Source of the DNA: Syntrophales bacterium
GTDB taxonomy: Bacteria > Desulfobacterota > Syntrophia > Syntrophales > UBA5619
Length of the DNA: 52,950 bases
Direction of reading: 5' to 3'
Assembly: GCA_023229765.1 (NCBI GenBank)
Contig: JALNYO010000024.1
Span: 1-52,950 of the forward strand
Of the stretch, positions 1 to 8,683 are shown piece by piece. The notes under the pieces were generated by a model that worked only from the letters and a program-made list of their open reading frames with translations, was not told where the DNA came from and did no database searches. Numbering within the stretch: the first letter of the stretch is position 1; each line of letters begins with the position of its first letter. The translations under genes were made by a program, and so were the position numbers.

Positions 1-1
1 A

Positions 2-364
2 AAGTATATTCGTTTTAATTCAGCGTTTGCTTACTACAATCGAGAACTTTGTGTTTCATTCGAAACATTGGCAGCAGAACTCGTTGGCGCCCATGACAGA
101 ATAGAACCTGAATTTAGGCGAATTTACAATAAATATCAAGCATTTCTTTCAGATATGATTATGCAAGGGAAAAAAGAGGGGGTTTTCAAAGAAGATCTGG
201 ATACAAATCTTTCTGCACTAACAATCATGGCCTTTCACCATGGAGTATTGTTTCAATGGTCTATGAACAGGGATGTAATTAATGGGGAGATTTTTGTAAA
301 GACATTCAGGAAAATCATGCTCTATGGTTTAAAGAGTAACGCTCTCGTCAAAAGTGGTCTCTAA
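2..364 (+). CDS. TetR-family regulator, C-terminal part (5' end outside window)
   Basis: The reading frame is open from base 2 and ends at 364, so only about the last 120 residues of the protein are present and its start lies upstream. The visible part is all helical, with the pattern of a TetR ligand-binding domain: a stretch around EFRRIYNKYQAFLSDMI, then a GV-rich turn and a helix beginning NLSALTIMAFHHG. The DNA-binding helix-turn-helix would be in the missing N-terminus, so the family call rests on the C-terminal pattern alone. The position directly upstream of, and co-directional with, a thiolase/TRAP/acyl-CoA ligase gene set suggests it regulates that set, as FadR/PaaR-like TetR proteins often do for acyl-CoA genes. 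This is inference; the ligand is unknown. Confidence 0.6.
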   Translation, partial: KYIRFNSAFAYYNRELCVSFETLAAELVGAHDRIEPEFRRIYNKYQAFLSDMIMQGKKEGVFKEDLDTNLSALTIMAFHHGVLFQWSMNRDVINGEIFVKTFRKIMLYGLKSNALVKSGL

Positions 365-444
365 AATATTAAGTGCATAATGACATCCATCAATAAGCAA
401 AGACCTTCGCTGTTACTGCTGTCCATGAATAAGGCAGTGTCGGT

Positions 445-472
445 TTGTTTCGAATCTGATGATTAATATAAC
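445..472 (+). promoter_or_regulatory. Candidate sigma-70 promoter for the thiolase/TRAP operon
   Basis: A TTGTTT hexamer at 445-450 and a TATAAC hexamer at 467-472 are separated by 16 bases, in the 181-base gap between the TetR-like gene and the thiolase. The -10 element is good and the -35 element is weak (three of six bases). The thiolase has its own ribosome binding site (AAGGAG) just before its start. This is pattern matching only. Confidence 0.3.
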
Positions 473-545
473 AAGTTACAGGGAATGTATGAATGTCCAA
501 GATGGTATGGCACGCCTAACCTAATCTAAAAAGGAGCTTTTTATT

Positions 546-1721
546 ATGAAGGACATAGTTATTGTGGGAGGGACGCGCACAGCCATAGGAACATTCGGCG
601 GAACATTAAGGGATGTAACGGCAAACCAGTTTTCGCCGTTCATTGTCGATTCAGTTATCAGAAATACCGGCATAGAGAAGAATATGATCGACAAGGTGAT
701 CCTGGGTTGCTGCTTCGAAGGCGTTGAACATAACGTTGCGCGAGTTGGCCTTTTAAAGGCCGGGCTTCCCTTTGAAACCACTGCTCACCAGGTCGTTGCC
801 ACCTGCGGATCCGGCATGCAGGCTATAATGAACGGTATTCAAAGCATTTCCGATGACGATTCTTCGTGTGTGATAGCGGGAGGCGTTGAAAGCATGAGCA
901 CAGCGCCCTTTGTCCTGAAGACGGCGCGCTGGGGCATGCGTTTTAAACATAATGAATGTACCGATGCAGTCTGGAAATCTATGCAGGAACCTCCCGTGGG
1001 GCCAGGAATGGGACTGACTGCGGAAAATTTGGCAGAAAAGTATGGCATCTCCCGGGAAGAGCAGGATGTTCTTGCATTGCGAAGTCAGCAATTGGCCGGC
1101 AGAGCTATCAGGGAAGGACGTTTCCGGGACGAGATATCGCCGTTTCCAGTCCCTCAGCGCAGGGGGGAGCCTAAAATGTTTGACACCGATGAACACCCGA
1201 AACTGGATACGACCATGGAAAAGCTGGCCGTACTTCCACCTGCGTTTAAAGAAGGTGGTACAGTGACAGCAGGTAACTCCAGCGGCATCAATGATGCGGC
1301 TGCGGCTCTCATAATTATGACGAGGAAAAAAGCGAAAGAGCTGGGCCTAAAGCCCCGTGCGCGCTTTGCGAGTTATGCTGTTGCTGGTGTTGATCCGGCA
1401 TATATGGGTATCGGTCCGGTTCCTGCAACCAGAAAAGCCTTAAAGCGAGCCGGCTGGAAGCTCGATGATATTGAGCTTATCGAGATCAACGAAGCATTTG
1501 CAGCCCAGTGCATAGCCTGTGAGCGGGAGCTGGGCTGGAATCGCGACATAGTCAACGTGAATGGAAGCGGTATTGCCTTGGGGCACCCGGTAGGATGCAC
1601 GGGCGCCAGAATAGTGGTTACCCTTCTCTATGAGATGGAGAAAAGAAATTTACACAGAGGGCTTGCAACACTCTGCGCAGGGGGCGGCCAGGGGTTTGCG
1701 ATAATCATAGAAAGAGATTAG
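546..1721 (+). CDS. Thiolase (acetyl-CoA C-acyltransferase family)
   Basis: A 391-residue protein, the normal length for a bacterial thiolase. It carries the three family signatures: the acylated nucleophile in VVATCGSG (Cys87), NEAFAAQ near residue 315, and the C-terminal pair GHPVG (His347) and LCAGGGQG (Cys377) that activates CoA and the second substrate. The family condenses two acyl-CoAs or cleaves a 3-ketoacyl-CoA in the cytoplasm. In a set with an acyl-CoA ligase, an SDR and a carboxylate transporter, a degradative role (final thiolysis of an activated acid) is more likely than PHB-type synthesis, but sequence alone does not settle direction or chain length. The start ATG at 546 follows AAAAAGGAG by a normal spacing. 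It is the first gene of the co-directional set running to 9622. Confidence 0.93.
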   Translation: MKDIVIVGGTRTAIGTFGGTLRDVTANQFSPFIVDSVIRNTGIEKNMIDKVILGCCFEGVEHNVARVGLLKAGLPFETTAHQVVATCGSGMQAIMNGIQSISDDDSSCVIAGGVESMSTAPFVLKTARWGMRFKHNECTDAVWKSMQEPPVGPGMGLTAENLAEKYGISREEQDVLALRSQQLAGRAIREGRFRDEISPFPVPQRRGEPKMFDTDEHPKLDTTMEKLAVLPPAFKEGGTVTAGNSSGINDAAAALIIMTRKKAKELGLKPRARFASYAVAGVDPAYMGIGPVPATRKALKRAGWKLDDIELIEINEAFAAQCIACERELGWNRDIVNVNGSGIALGHPVGCTGARIVVTLLYEMEKRNLHRGLATLCAGGGQGFAIIIERD

Positions 1722-1795
1722 ATAATTGTTTGAAAGGTGAGGGCTGTTTCTCTATTCAGTCCGGAGAAGAACTAAATAACAAGGAGGGTATGAAA

Positions 1796-2827
1796 ATGAG
1801 AAACTGTACAAGAAAGGTTTTTTTCACTGTCTGCGCGGTGGCATTTGTTGCATGTTTTTTAGCTACATCAAGCTTTTCTGCGGAACCTGTCATTCGGATG
1901 AAGTACGCCAGTTTTATGCCACCGGGGCATCCCATCAGCGAGTTGTCCAATCAATGGTGTAAAGAACTGGAAAAGAGAACGAATGGACGTGTCAAGGTTG
2001 CTTATTTCCCTGCCGGAACACTGGTAAGTGCGAACCAGATGTATGACGGCATTGTAAAAAGCGTTATCGATGTCGGTTGGAGCATAATGTCCTACACACC
2101 GGGAAGGATGCCCCTTTCAGAGGTTCTCGTTCTTCCCCTCGGTTACAAAAGCGGGTATCAGGCTACTCGGTTGGCAAATGCCTTCTATCAGAAGTTCAAA
2201 CCGAAGGAATATGATGATGTGAAACTATTTTATCTCCACGCCCATGGCCCGGGTTTCTTTCACACCAAGGGACCGGTCAACAAGATTGAGGATCTGAAGG
2301 GCCTTAGAATAAAGAGCGATGCGAACACATCAAAGGTTGTGGCCGCAGCCGGGGCTACACCCACCACTATGCCCATGTTAGAGACTTATGACGCCCTGAA
2401 GCGGGGGCTTGCGGACGGTGTGCTCCTTCCCATTGAGACGCTGAAGGGATGGAAGTTTGGAGAGGTCTGCAAATACACTTACATAAATCATGGCAATGCC
2501 TACGCAAACGGCTTCTTCTTTGCCATGAACAAGGCAAGATGGGATTCCCTCCCCCAGGACATTCAGCAGATCATCGACAAACTTAACGAAGAGTGGTTTG
2601 AGAAACAGGCGAGAATGTGGAGTTGGGTAGATGAAGGTGGGCTTGAATTCGCGGAGAAGACCGGCCAGAAGATCGTATACGCAACCCCGGAGGAAGAGGC
2701 GAAAATGAGAGAGAAAATTAACCCACTATTCGATGCCTATGTACAAAGAATGAAGGACAAGGGCCTTCCCGGCGATGAGGCCTTGAAGTGGTGTCTCAAT
2801 TATCTGAAGACAGCGCCTGCCAAATAA
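1796..2827 (+). CDS. dctP: TRAP transporter substrate-binding protein, DctP family
   Basis: The periplasmic receptor of a tripartite ATP-independent periplasmic transporter, which captures an organic acid and hands it to the DctQ/DctM membrane pair. The N-terminus is a clear signal peptide: basic RNCTRK, a hydrophobic core, then SSFSA-EP as cleavage region. The DctP hallmark helix/strand region is present around LKGLRIKSDAN, where the conserved Arg pairs with a substrate carboxylate, followed by GATPTTMPMLETYDALKRG and LADGV. The start is placed at 1796 because AAGGAGG at 1781-1787 gives good spacing there, while the in-frame ATG at 1790 is too close and 1730 has no site. That gives 343 residues. 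The ligand is unknown; an acyl-CoA ligase two genes downstream of the transporter suggests a monocarboxylic or aromatic acid. Confidence 0.92.
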   Translation: MRNCTRKVFFTVCAVAFVACFLATSSFSAEPVIRMKYASFMPPGHPISELSNQWCKELEKRTNGRVKVAYFPAGTLVSANQMYDGIVKSVIDVGWSIMSYTPGRMPLSEVLVLPLGYKSGYQATRLANAFYQKFKPKEYDDVKLFYLHAHGPGFFHTKGPVNKIEDLKGLRIKSDANTSKVVAAAGATPTTMPMLETYDALKRGLADGVLLPIETLKGWKFGEVCKYTYINHGNAYANGFFFAMNKARWDSLPQDIQQIIDKLNEEWFEKQARMWSWVDEGGLEFAEKTGQKIVYATPEEEAKMREKINPLFDAYVQRMKDKGLPGDEALKWCLNYLKTAPAK

Positions 2828-2843
2828 AGCGATCGATCAAGGG

Positions 2844-2881
2844 AATGGTTCAGGGGCAAGCTGTTTGACCCCTGAACCATT
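2844..2881 (+). promoter_or_regulatory. Stem-loop between dctP and dctQ
   Basis: A 13-base perfect inverted repeat: arms at 2844-2856 and 2869-2881 around a 12-base loop. It is not followed by a T-run, so it is unlikely to be a full terminator. In an operon where the binding protein must exceed the membrane subunits, such an intercistronic hairpin typically stabilises the upstream mRNA or partly attenuates read-through. Confidence 0.7.
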
Positions 2882-2904
2882 GTTTGCGCGAGGGAGGGGA
2901 AGCA

Positions 2905-3384
2905 ATGACTGTGTGGTTTGCCTTTGTAAGAAAGATGTGCCGGTTTCTTCAGTTGATAGCGGGGGTAACGCTTGCCTTCATGTTTTTGTTCACTCTCGTT
3001 AACGTGGCAGTGAGGGCCTTCGGGAAACCCATCTTAGGGGATTTTGAGGTTATCTCTTTTTTAGGGGCGATTGTATTTGGCTTTGCTATTCCGTACACAT
3101 CCTTACTTAAAGGGCATGTAATCGTTGATTTCCTGATAGAGAAACTCCCGAAAAAAGCGAGGGGCGCCATGCGGGTCTTCACGAGGAGCCTCGGCATAAC
3201 GCTATTTCTGTGGATGAGCTGGAATTTCGTTGTCATGAGCCTTGACCTCATGAAGTCAAATGAGGTTACCCCTGTGTTCAAGCTTCCCTATTACCCAATA
3301 TCCTTTGGGCTGGCATTCGCTTGCATTATTGAGTGCTGTGTGTTTGTTTCGCAGATTATAGAGACTGTAAGGAGGCCGGCATGA
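2905..3384 (+). CDS. dctQ: TRAP transporter small permease, DctQ family
   Basis: A 159-residue membrane protein with four predicted membrane segments: about residues 12-35 (LIAGVTLAFMFLFTLVNVAV), 45-65 (VISFLGAIVFGFAIPYTSL), 90-110 and 125-150. This is the DctQ topology. The motif VRAFGKPILGDFEV followed by GHVIVDFL is typical of the family. The subunit pairs with DctM in the inner membrane and is needed for sodium-driven uptake. The start at 2905 is preferred over 2884 because AGGGAGGGGA at 2891-2900 positions it, and the upstream alternative would add charged residues without a site. Its last bases overlap the start of the next gene (ATGA, 3381-3384), so the two are translationally coupled. 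Confidence 0.9.
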   Translation: MTVWFAFVRKMCRFLQLIAGVTLAFMFLFTLVNVAVRAFGKPILGDFEVISFLGAIVFGFAIPYTSLLKGHVIVDFLIEKLPKKARGAMRVFTRSLGITLFLWMSWNFVVMSLDLMKSNEVTPVFKLPYYPISFGLAFACIIECCVFVSQIIETVRRPA

Positions 3385-4682
3385 GTGAAATATCGATAGG
3401 AATTCTCGGCATATTCATGTTGATGGTCATTTTCCTGACCGGCATCGAACTGGGGATCGGAATGGCCATTCTCGGATTTTTGGGGATCGGTTACCTCGGC
3501 ACGTGGGGCGGAGCCTCCAACCAGGTTGTTAAGGATTTTTTCGAAACCTTCACCAACTACGGGTTTACAGTGATCCCTCTCTTTGTCCTTATGGGCCAGG
3601 TTGCATACCACTCGGATGTTGCAAAAAATCTCTATAATTCTGCAGGGAAATTCGTAGGTCACATTCCCGGAGGCCTTGCCATGACCACCGTCGTGGGGGC
3701 AACACTCTTCAAGGCCATGTGTGGATCTACGCTTGCTACTTGCGCTACCTTTGCAAGCGTTGCAATTCCTGAAATGAACCGGATGGGGTACAGCAAGAAG
3801 CTTTCTACTGGGGTTGTCGCCTCGGTAGGCACACTGGGCATGCTGATTCCTCCAAGCATTCCCCTTATGATTTACGGCATCATTACTGAACAATCGATCG
3901 GCAAGCTTTTTCTCGCGGGTATTTTCCCTGGGCTGATCATTGCCCTGTTCTTCATATTCGTGATCATAGGCTGGGTCAAGATTGATCCATCCATTGCGAG
4001 GCCATCGCCAAGATCAACGTGGGAGGAAAGGATAAAATCTTCTCCCGAGTTTCTGTGGGTAGCGATAATCTTTTCCCTGGTCATTGGAGGGCTCATGGCA
4101 GGGTGGTTCTCGCCGACAGAGGCAGGAAGCATCGGCACGGCAGCAGTGTTCATACTGGCTTATGCTAAAAGAAAATTATCTTTTAAGTCACTAATTTTAT
4201 CCTTCGATGAATCACTTCGAACGGCCTGCATGGTTATCCTTCTCATCGGCGGTTCCGTGGTTTTCGGCCATTTTCTTGCCGTCACATCGATCCCCTTTGT
4301 CGCCGCTGACTGGATAGGCGGTCTGCCTATCAACAAAAACATTGTTATGATTTTGATTATCGTCGTTTACCTTATCGGCGGTTCATTTATCGATGATCTG
4401 GCTTTTATGATCATGGCCACTCCTATTTTTTATCCTGTTATTATAAAACTGGGTTACGACCCCATATGGTTCGGCATTATGATTGCCATAACCCTTATGG
4501 TCGGCGTCATTATACCGCCGGTAGCCATCGCTGTCTTTGTTGTGAAGAACATAACAGGCGAACCCTTTAAGGTGATTTACGCCGGTGTTGTCCCATTTCT
4601 TCTGAGCCTTATTGCCTGTGCTGCCCTCCTCTTCTTTTTCCCGGGGATTGCCACATGGTTGCCCTCCCTTTCGGGGGCTTGA
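3381..4682 (+). CDS. dctM: TRAP transporter large permease, DctM family
   Basis: The transport channel of the TRAP system, 433 residues and almost entirely hydrophobic, with about 12 membrane segments. Recognisable family stretches are ELGIGMAILG near the start, the VIPLFVLMGQVAYHSD region, GGLAMTTVVGATLFKAMCGST, and the repeat-like IPPSIPLMIYGI and VIIPPVAIAVFVV segments, which mark the two inverted halves of the elevator fold. The start at 3381 has AAGGAGG directly upstream (3369-3375) and overlaps the dctQ stop by four bases. Together with dctP and dctQ it forms a complete importer. The next gene is an acyl-CoA synthetase 85 bases downstream. Confidence 0.93.
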   Translation: MSEISIGILGIFMLMVIFLTGIELGIGMAILGFLGIGYLGTWGGASNQVVKDFFETFTNYGFTVIPLFVLMGQVAYHSDVAKNLYNSAGKFVGHIPGGLAMTTVVGATLFKAMCGSTLATCATFASVAIPEMNRMGYSKKLSTGVVASVGTLGMLIPPSIPLMIYGIITEQSIGKLFLAGIFPGLIIALFFIFVIIGWVKIDPSIARPSPRSTWEERIKSSPEFLWVAIIFSLVIGGLMAGWFSPTEAGSIGTAAVFILAYAKRKLSFKSLILSFDESLRTACMVILLIGGSVVFGHFLAVTSIPFVAADWIGGLPINKNIVMILIIVVYLIGGSFIDDLAFMIMATPIFYPVIIKLGYDPIWFGIMIAITLMVGVIIPPVAIAVFVVKNITGEPFKVIYAGVVPFLLSLIACAALLFFFPGIATWLPSLSGA

Positions 4683-4767
4683 TCTGCGAATATACAACCT
4701 GTTGGTGCGTAAACAGTCGGTTGGATCCAAAGAAAATTCAATACATAGAACAAGTAGAGGAGAAACC

Positions 4768-6384
4768 ATGAAAACGTTGCAGAGCAAATTGGGCTGGGCG
4801 TTAGAGGAAGTAGAGGGGCCTGATTTTAAAGGGAAGATTTATAAAAACAGGCCGAAAAATGTTGTGGAGATATTGGAAAATACTGTCACTGCATATCCCG
4901 ATAAAGAGGGTTTTATTTATGGCAACCTGCGACTGACTTTTAAAGAATTTGATGGAATCGTTAACAGAATAGCAGCGGGACTGGAAAAGCTCGGGGTACA
5001 AAAAGACGACCATGTTGCTATACTCTTAGGCATACAACTGGAATTTCCTTTGATCTTTTTTGCCTTGATGAAATTGGGGGCTTTAGCAGTGCCACTCAAT
5101 ACCAGGTTTAAAGGAGAAGAGCTGGCTTATGAAATTAATGACTCTGAGAGCAAACTATTAATTGTTGACGAAGAGTACTGGCCTTTTATCGATTCTGTAC
5201 GCGACCAGTTGAAAACGGTCCGGAATATTTTTTATAACGGAGATAATGTTCCCGGCGGAGTCCTCCCTTTTCAATTATTAAAGGATAATAAGGAAGAGAT
5301 ATTTACACAGGCAAAGCTGTCAGAGACAGATGATGCCTTAATCATGTACACATCCGGAACGACAGGGAAGCCGAAGGGCGCCGTACTTCAGCAACGGGGT
5401 CTCGTATTAACGGCGATGCTTGTAAGTGACTTCATGTGCTTGCAACCAGGGGATAAGATGATAGCCTGCATCCCGCTTTTTCATATCACAGGTCTCAACC
5501 AGGTAATGATTGCTTCAATTAACAGTGGAATTTCCTGCGTATATATGAGAACTTTTAAGACCAAAGAATTTTTACAGCTCCTGTCCTCTGAAAAGGTAAC
5601 GGCCTATATCGGCGTTATAAATATTATCTGGCTCATGATTAATCACCCGGATTTTGATCAATATGACTTTTCGAGTTTCAAGACCGCTTTTTTTGGCGGC
5701 TCTCCAGCTACAGAAGAGATGGTCAAGGGTATTTTCAAGAAATTGCCGAATCTCAATATCAGCGTAGGCTATGGTTTGACGGAGAGCTTTGGCATGGTCT
5801 GCACAACGCCATACGAGGATGTCTTTCGCAAAATAAGAGGTGTAGGTAAAATGCTGCCTACGGTAGAGGCGAAAATAGTGGATGTAATAGACGCAGGCAA
5901 GGAACTACCCCCTGAAAGCGTTGGCGAGATTTTGCTTAGAAGTGCAAAAATTACAAAGGGATATTGGAAAAACCCGGAAGCCACCAAGGCAACTATTACG
6001 TCTGACGGATGGCTTCATACAGGCGATATCGGGAAAATGGACGACGAAGGATTCCTTTATATAATGGATCGTAAAAAGGATATGATCATCCGGGGTGGGG
6101 AAAAAATATACTCCCAGGAAGTAGAGAATTTAATATTCGATTATAAAAAAGTGATGGAAGTTGCGGTGGTGGGTGTGCCAGATAGCGTCATGGGTGAAGT
6201 CGTAAAGGCAGTTATTGTCCTGAAGGAAGGTGAAAGAGCCACGGAGGATGAGATCAAACAATTCTGTGCGGAGCGTCTGGCGGATTATAAGATCCCCAAA
6301 TTCATAGAGTTTGCCAGCAGCCTTCCGAGGAACCCGGCAGGGAAGTTAATAAAAGCCGAATTACGGTATGTTCCGAATAAGTGA
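4768..6384 (+). CDS. AMP-forming acyl-CoA synthetase (class I adenylate-forming)
   Basis: A 538-residue cytoplasmic ligase that activates a carboxylic acid to acyl-AMP and then acyl-CoA. Core motifs are all intact: the P-loop YTSGTTGKPKG near residue 190, GYGLTES near 335, GWLHTGDIG with the ribose-binding Asp near 410, the hinge DRKKDMIIRGGEKIY, and the catalytic Lys in NPAGKLIK near the C-terminus. The ATG at 4768 follows AGAGGAGAAACC; earlier in-frame starts overlap the dctM coding end and lack a site. Placed straight after a TRAP importer, it likely activates the imported acid. Its specificity (medium-chain, aromatic or branched) cannot be read from the sequence with confidence. Confidence 0.93.
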   Translation: MKTLQSKLGWALEEVEGPDFKGKIYKNRPKNVVEILENTVTAYPDKEGFIYGNLRLTFKEFDGIVNRIAAGLEKLGVQKDDHVAILLGIQLEFPLIFFALMKLGALAVPLNTRFKGEELAYEINDSESKLLIVDEEYWPFIDSVRDQLKTVRNIFYNGDNVPGGVLPFQLLKDNKEEIFTQAKLSETDDALIMYTSGTTGKPKGAVLQQRGLVLTAMLVSDFMCLQPGDKMIACIPLFHITGLNQVMIASINSGISCVYMRTFKTKEFLQLLSSEKVTAYIGVINIIWLMINHPDFDQYDFSSFKTAFFGGSPATEEMVKGIFKKLPNLNISVGYGLTESFGMVCTTPYEDVFRKIRGVGKMLPTVEAKIVDVIDAGKELPPESVGEILLRSAKITKGYWKNPEATKATITSDGWLHTGDIGKMDDEGFLYIMDRKKDMIIRGGEKIYSQEVENLIFDYKKVMEVAVVGVPDSVMGEVVKAVIVLKEGERATEDEIKQFCAERLADYKIPKFIEFASSLPRNPAGKLIKAELRYVPNK

Positions 6385-6426
6385 ATCAGGTGTATTTATA
6401 GTTTAGGCGAGGCTAAGCATACAATT

Positions 6427-7167
6427 ATGGAAGCGAAAGTAGCTTTGGTAACCGGTTCAGCACGAGGCATAGGGAGAGCGATTGCCATCGGTCTGGCAAA
6501 GGAAGGGGTTCGTGTCGTGGTTAACTACCAATCAAAACAAGCTGCTGCTGAAGACGTGGCTCGGGCGATAACAAGTATCGGAGGCGAAGCCATGATTGTG
6601 AAGGCTGACGTTGCTCACGACGCTGAAGTTAAGTCAATGGTGGATCAGGTGGTGGACAGATGGGGAAGTATTGATATACTTATAAATAACGCAGCCTTAC
6701 ACAGGGGCGGCAGGATTCAGAACCTTGCACATGAAGACTGGGATCTCGTAATAAACACAGCGCTTGGAGGCGCATTTCACTGTGCCCGGTATGTGGTGCC
6801 GATTATGGTGAGCAGGAAATGGGGCAGGATTGTTAATCTGTCTTCGTACGTGGCGCTCCACGGCTACCCCGGGGACACTGCTTATGGTGCTGCCAAAGCG
6901 GGGATTCTGGGTTTTACCATGTCCCTGGCGAAAGAAGTGGCAGCAAAAGGCATTACGGTGAATGCTGTTGTCCCGGGATTTGTTCCGACTGATATGACGG
7001 GTGAGCTTTTCAACACCCGGGAGAAGATTGACCGGGAAGTTCAGAACATACCCATACACCGCCCCGGGAAACCGGAAGAGGTTGCTGATATGGTCAATTA
7101 TCTTGTGTTCAAGGGAGAGTATGTCACGGGCACGGTAATCAGAGTTGATGGCGGACTGGCAATGTAG
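6427..7167 (+). CDS. Short-chain dehydrogenase/reductase (FabG-like)
   Basis: A 246-residue classical SDR. It has the cofactor motif TGSARGIGR (residues 8-16), the NNAA structural motif near 88, the catalytic Ser in NLSSY and the YGAAK Tyr/Lys pair near 155. The C-terminus VDGGLAM is typical of FabG-like enzymes. The family reduces or oxidises 3-keto/3-hydroxyacyl thioesters and many other alcohols with NAD(P)H. Next to a thiolase and an acyl-CoA ligase, a 3-hydroxyacyl-CoA dehydrogenase role is the simplest reading. It begins 42 bases after the ligase, with only a moderate ribosome binding site. The same gene could also supply the ketoreductase that the ketosynthase operon at 16.7-27.3 kb lacks; that is speculation. 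Confidence 0.88.
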   Translation: MEAKVALVTGSARGIGRAIAIGLAKEGVRVVVNYQSKQAAAEDVARAITSIGGEAMIVKADVAHDAEVKSMVDQVVDRWGSIDILINNAALHRGGRIQNLAHEDWDLVINTALGGAFHCARYVVPIMVSRKWGRIVNLSSYVALHGYPGDTAYGAAKAGILGFTMSLAKEVAAKGITVNAVVPGFVPTDMTGELFNTREKIDREVQNIPIHRPGKPEEVADMVNYLVFKGEYVTGTVIRVDGGLAM

Positions 7168-7220
7168 ATGCCAAAAATTCCTGCTTTTAGATGAATTTTC
7201 ATATTGACGGGAGGTTTATA

Positions 7221-8609
7221 ATGGGAAAAAGTGATGTCATCGTAATTGGTGGAGGAGTAGGGGGCTCCACTGTTGGAGCTTTGCTTGCCAAGCACGGTAA
7301 AAAAGTTACATTATTGGAAAGCAGATCCAGGGTAGGCGGTCGGGCAACAACCTATGAGCGAGAGGGAGTGCTGACAGACTACGGTCAGCATTCAGGAACT
7401 GCGTATGGAAGCATTGAAAAAGCCCTGAAAATTGTCGGTTCCAACCTTGCCATGATATATCCCGACCCTTTTTTTTACATTTATCACGATAAAAGATTTT
7501 TTCCACTACCCAGTACTTTGGATGACTATAGTAAATTCGAATACATTCCCAGCGACAAACGCAATGAATTAGTCGAACTGCTCAAGCATATAGCGCAAAT
7601 ACCATTGGAGTCAGATGAATTTGACTCGATGAGCCTGAAAGACTGGTTAGTCGCTAGAACAAGCAGCCAATCTATCATAGGGTTTCTATGCATATTAGGC
7701 AGCATCAGCGCTACTCAGGATAATCCGGCAGAAGCAGCTGCCGGCCCCGCGCTTCGCTGGATAGGCGAAGCGCTGAGAAGAGGAAAACCTTTGGGTTGTT
7801 ATCCCGCAAAGGGCGGCTTTAATGCTTTTAATATTGCCTTTTCCGAAGCCATTAAGAACCATGGCGGACAGGTTTTAACAAACACCACAGTTAGAGAAAT
7901 CACAGTAAAAAATAATTGCGTAACAGGCGTCATTGCAGAAAGCCCTGAAGGAATTCTTAAATTAGAAGCGCCTGTGGTTGTCAGCAACGTGCCAGTAATG
8001 AATATTTTCCAACTGATATCGACGGATCATTTCCCAAGATGGTTTATTGAACGTGTCCGTTTTTTGGAGTCAGTCTATTTCGAATGGACTGGCGCCAGTT
8101 TGGGAATCTCTTTTATTGCCACAAAGCCATTGCATAACATGAAATCCAACATAGTGGTGCCTGCGGAATCCGTTGAAAACAGCGCCGGCCCCAGCTACCT
8201 TAAATGGATATTTCAACCAACCAGTCTAACTCCGAATATTGCCCCTCCGGGCAAACACTACTTTGGTTATGGCAATGCCGTGACTCGCTCTTATGCAGAC
8301 CTTCTCCGGGAAATGCCCCAGATCTATGAGAAGGATTTGAAGCTCTTTGAGGAAGAGTTATGGAGATTATTCCCAGATTTTGACCGCTCGAGCATTATAA
8401 GAAGTGGATCCGGACTTCTCCGGCTGCTGGATACTACCATGCAATTTCCCGGTAACGCCTGGAAACAGCGGCTGGATGTGAAAGCGCCGTCTATCGACGG
8501 TCTCTATTTTACCGGCGATATGATTAAGGGCATGGGCAATGGCACCGACCTCGCTGCCCATTCAGGAATTCTCTGTGCGGAGAGAATTCTGAAAACCAAT
8601 CTTATTTAG
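7221..8609 (+). CDS. FAD-dependent oxidoreductase, phytoene desaturase-like
   Basis: A 462-residue flavoprotein. The N-terminal dinucleotide-binding motif VIGGGVGGSTVGALLAKHG is followed by the LLESRSRVGGRAT segment, which is the amine oxidase/phytoene desaturase signature. The C-terminal FAD contact GLYFTGDMIKGMGNGTDLAAHSG is also present. The family covers carotenoid desaturases and isomerases, prolycopene isomerases and saturases, and many uncharacterised members. No carotenoid genes (CrtB, CrtE) are nearby, so carotenoid work is unlikely here and the substrate is unknown. The ATG at 7221 follows GGGAGG at 7209-7214; the upstream in-frame start at 7191 lacks one. It sits between an SDR and a ketopantoate-reductase-like gene, presumably in one transcript with them. 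Confidence 0.82.
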   Translation: MGKSDVIVIGGGVGGSTVGALLAKHGKKVTLLESRSRVGGRATTYEREGVLTDYGQHSGTAYGSIEKALKIVGSNLAMIYPDPFFYIYHDKRFFPLPSTLDDYSKFEYIPSDKRNELVELLKHIAQIPLESDEFDSMSLKDWLVARTSSQSIIGFLCILGSISATQDNPAEAAAGPALRWIGEALRRGKPLGCYPAKGGFNAFNIAFSEAIKNHGGQVLTNTTVREITVKNNCVTGVIAESPEGILKLEAPVVVSNVPVMNIFQLISTDHFPRWFIERVRFLESVYFEWTGASLGISFIATKPLHNMKSNIVVPAESVENSAGPSYLKWIFQPTSLTPNIAPPGKHYFGYGNAVTRSYADLLREMPQIYEKDLKLFEEELWRLFPDFDRSSIIRSGSGLLRLLDTTMQFPGNAWKQRLDVKAPSIDGLYFTGDMIKGMGNGTDLAAHSGILCAERILKTNLI

Positions 8610-8683
8610 TGCCTTCATTTATGTTCATCGTTATAGAGGCAATTTTTATTTGGGCGCGAATTCAATTGAAGGAGGCATAATTC

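Noticed and set aside
507..525. TGGCAC resembling a sigma-54 -24 element upstream of the thiolase
   Set aside because: The required GC dinucleotide at -12 is not at the correct spacing, so it is not a sigma-54 promoter despite the response regulator in the window.
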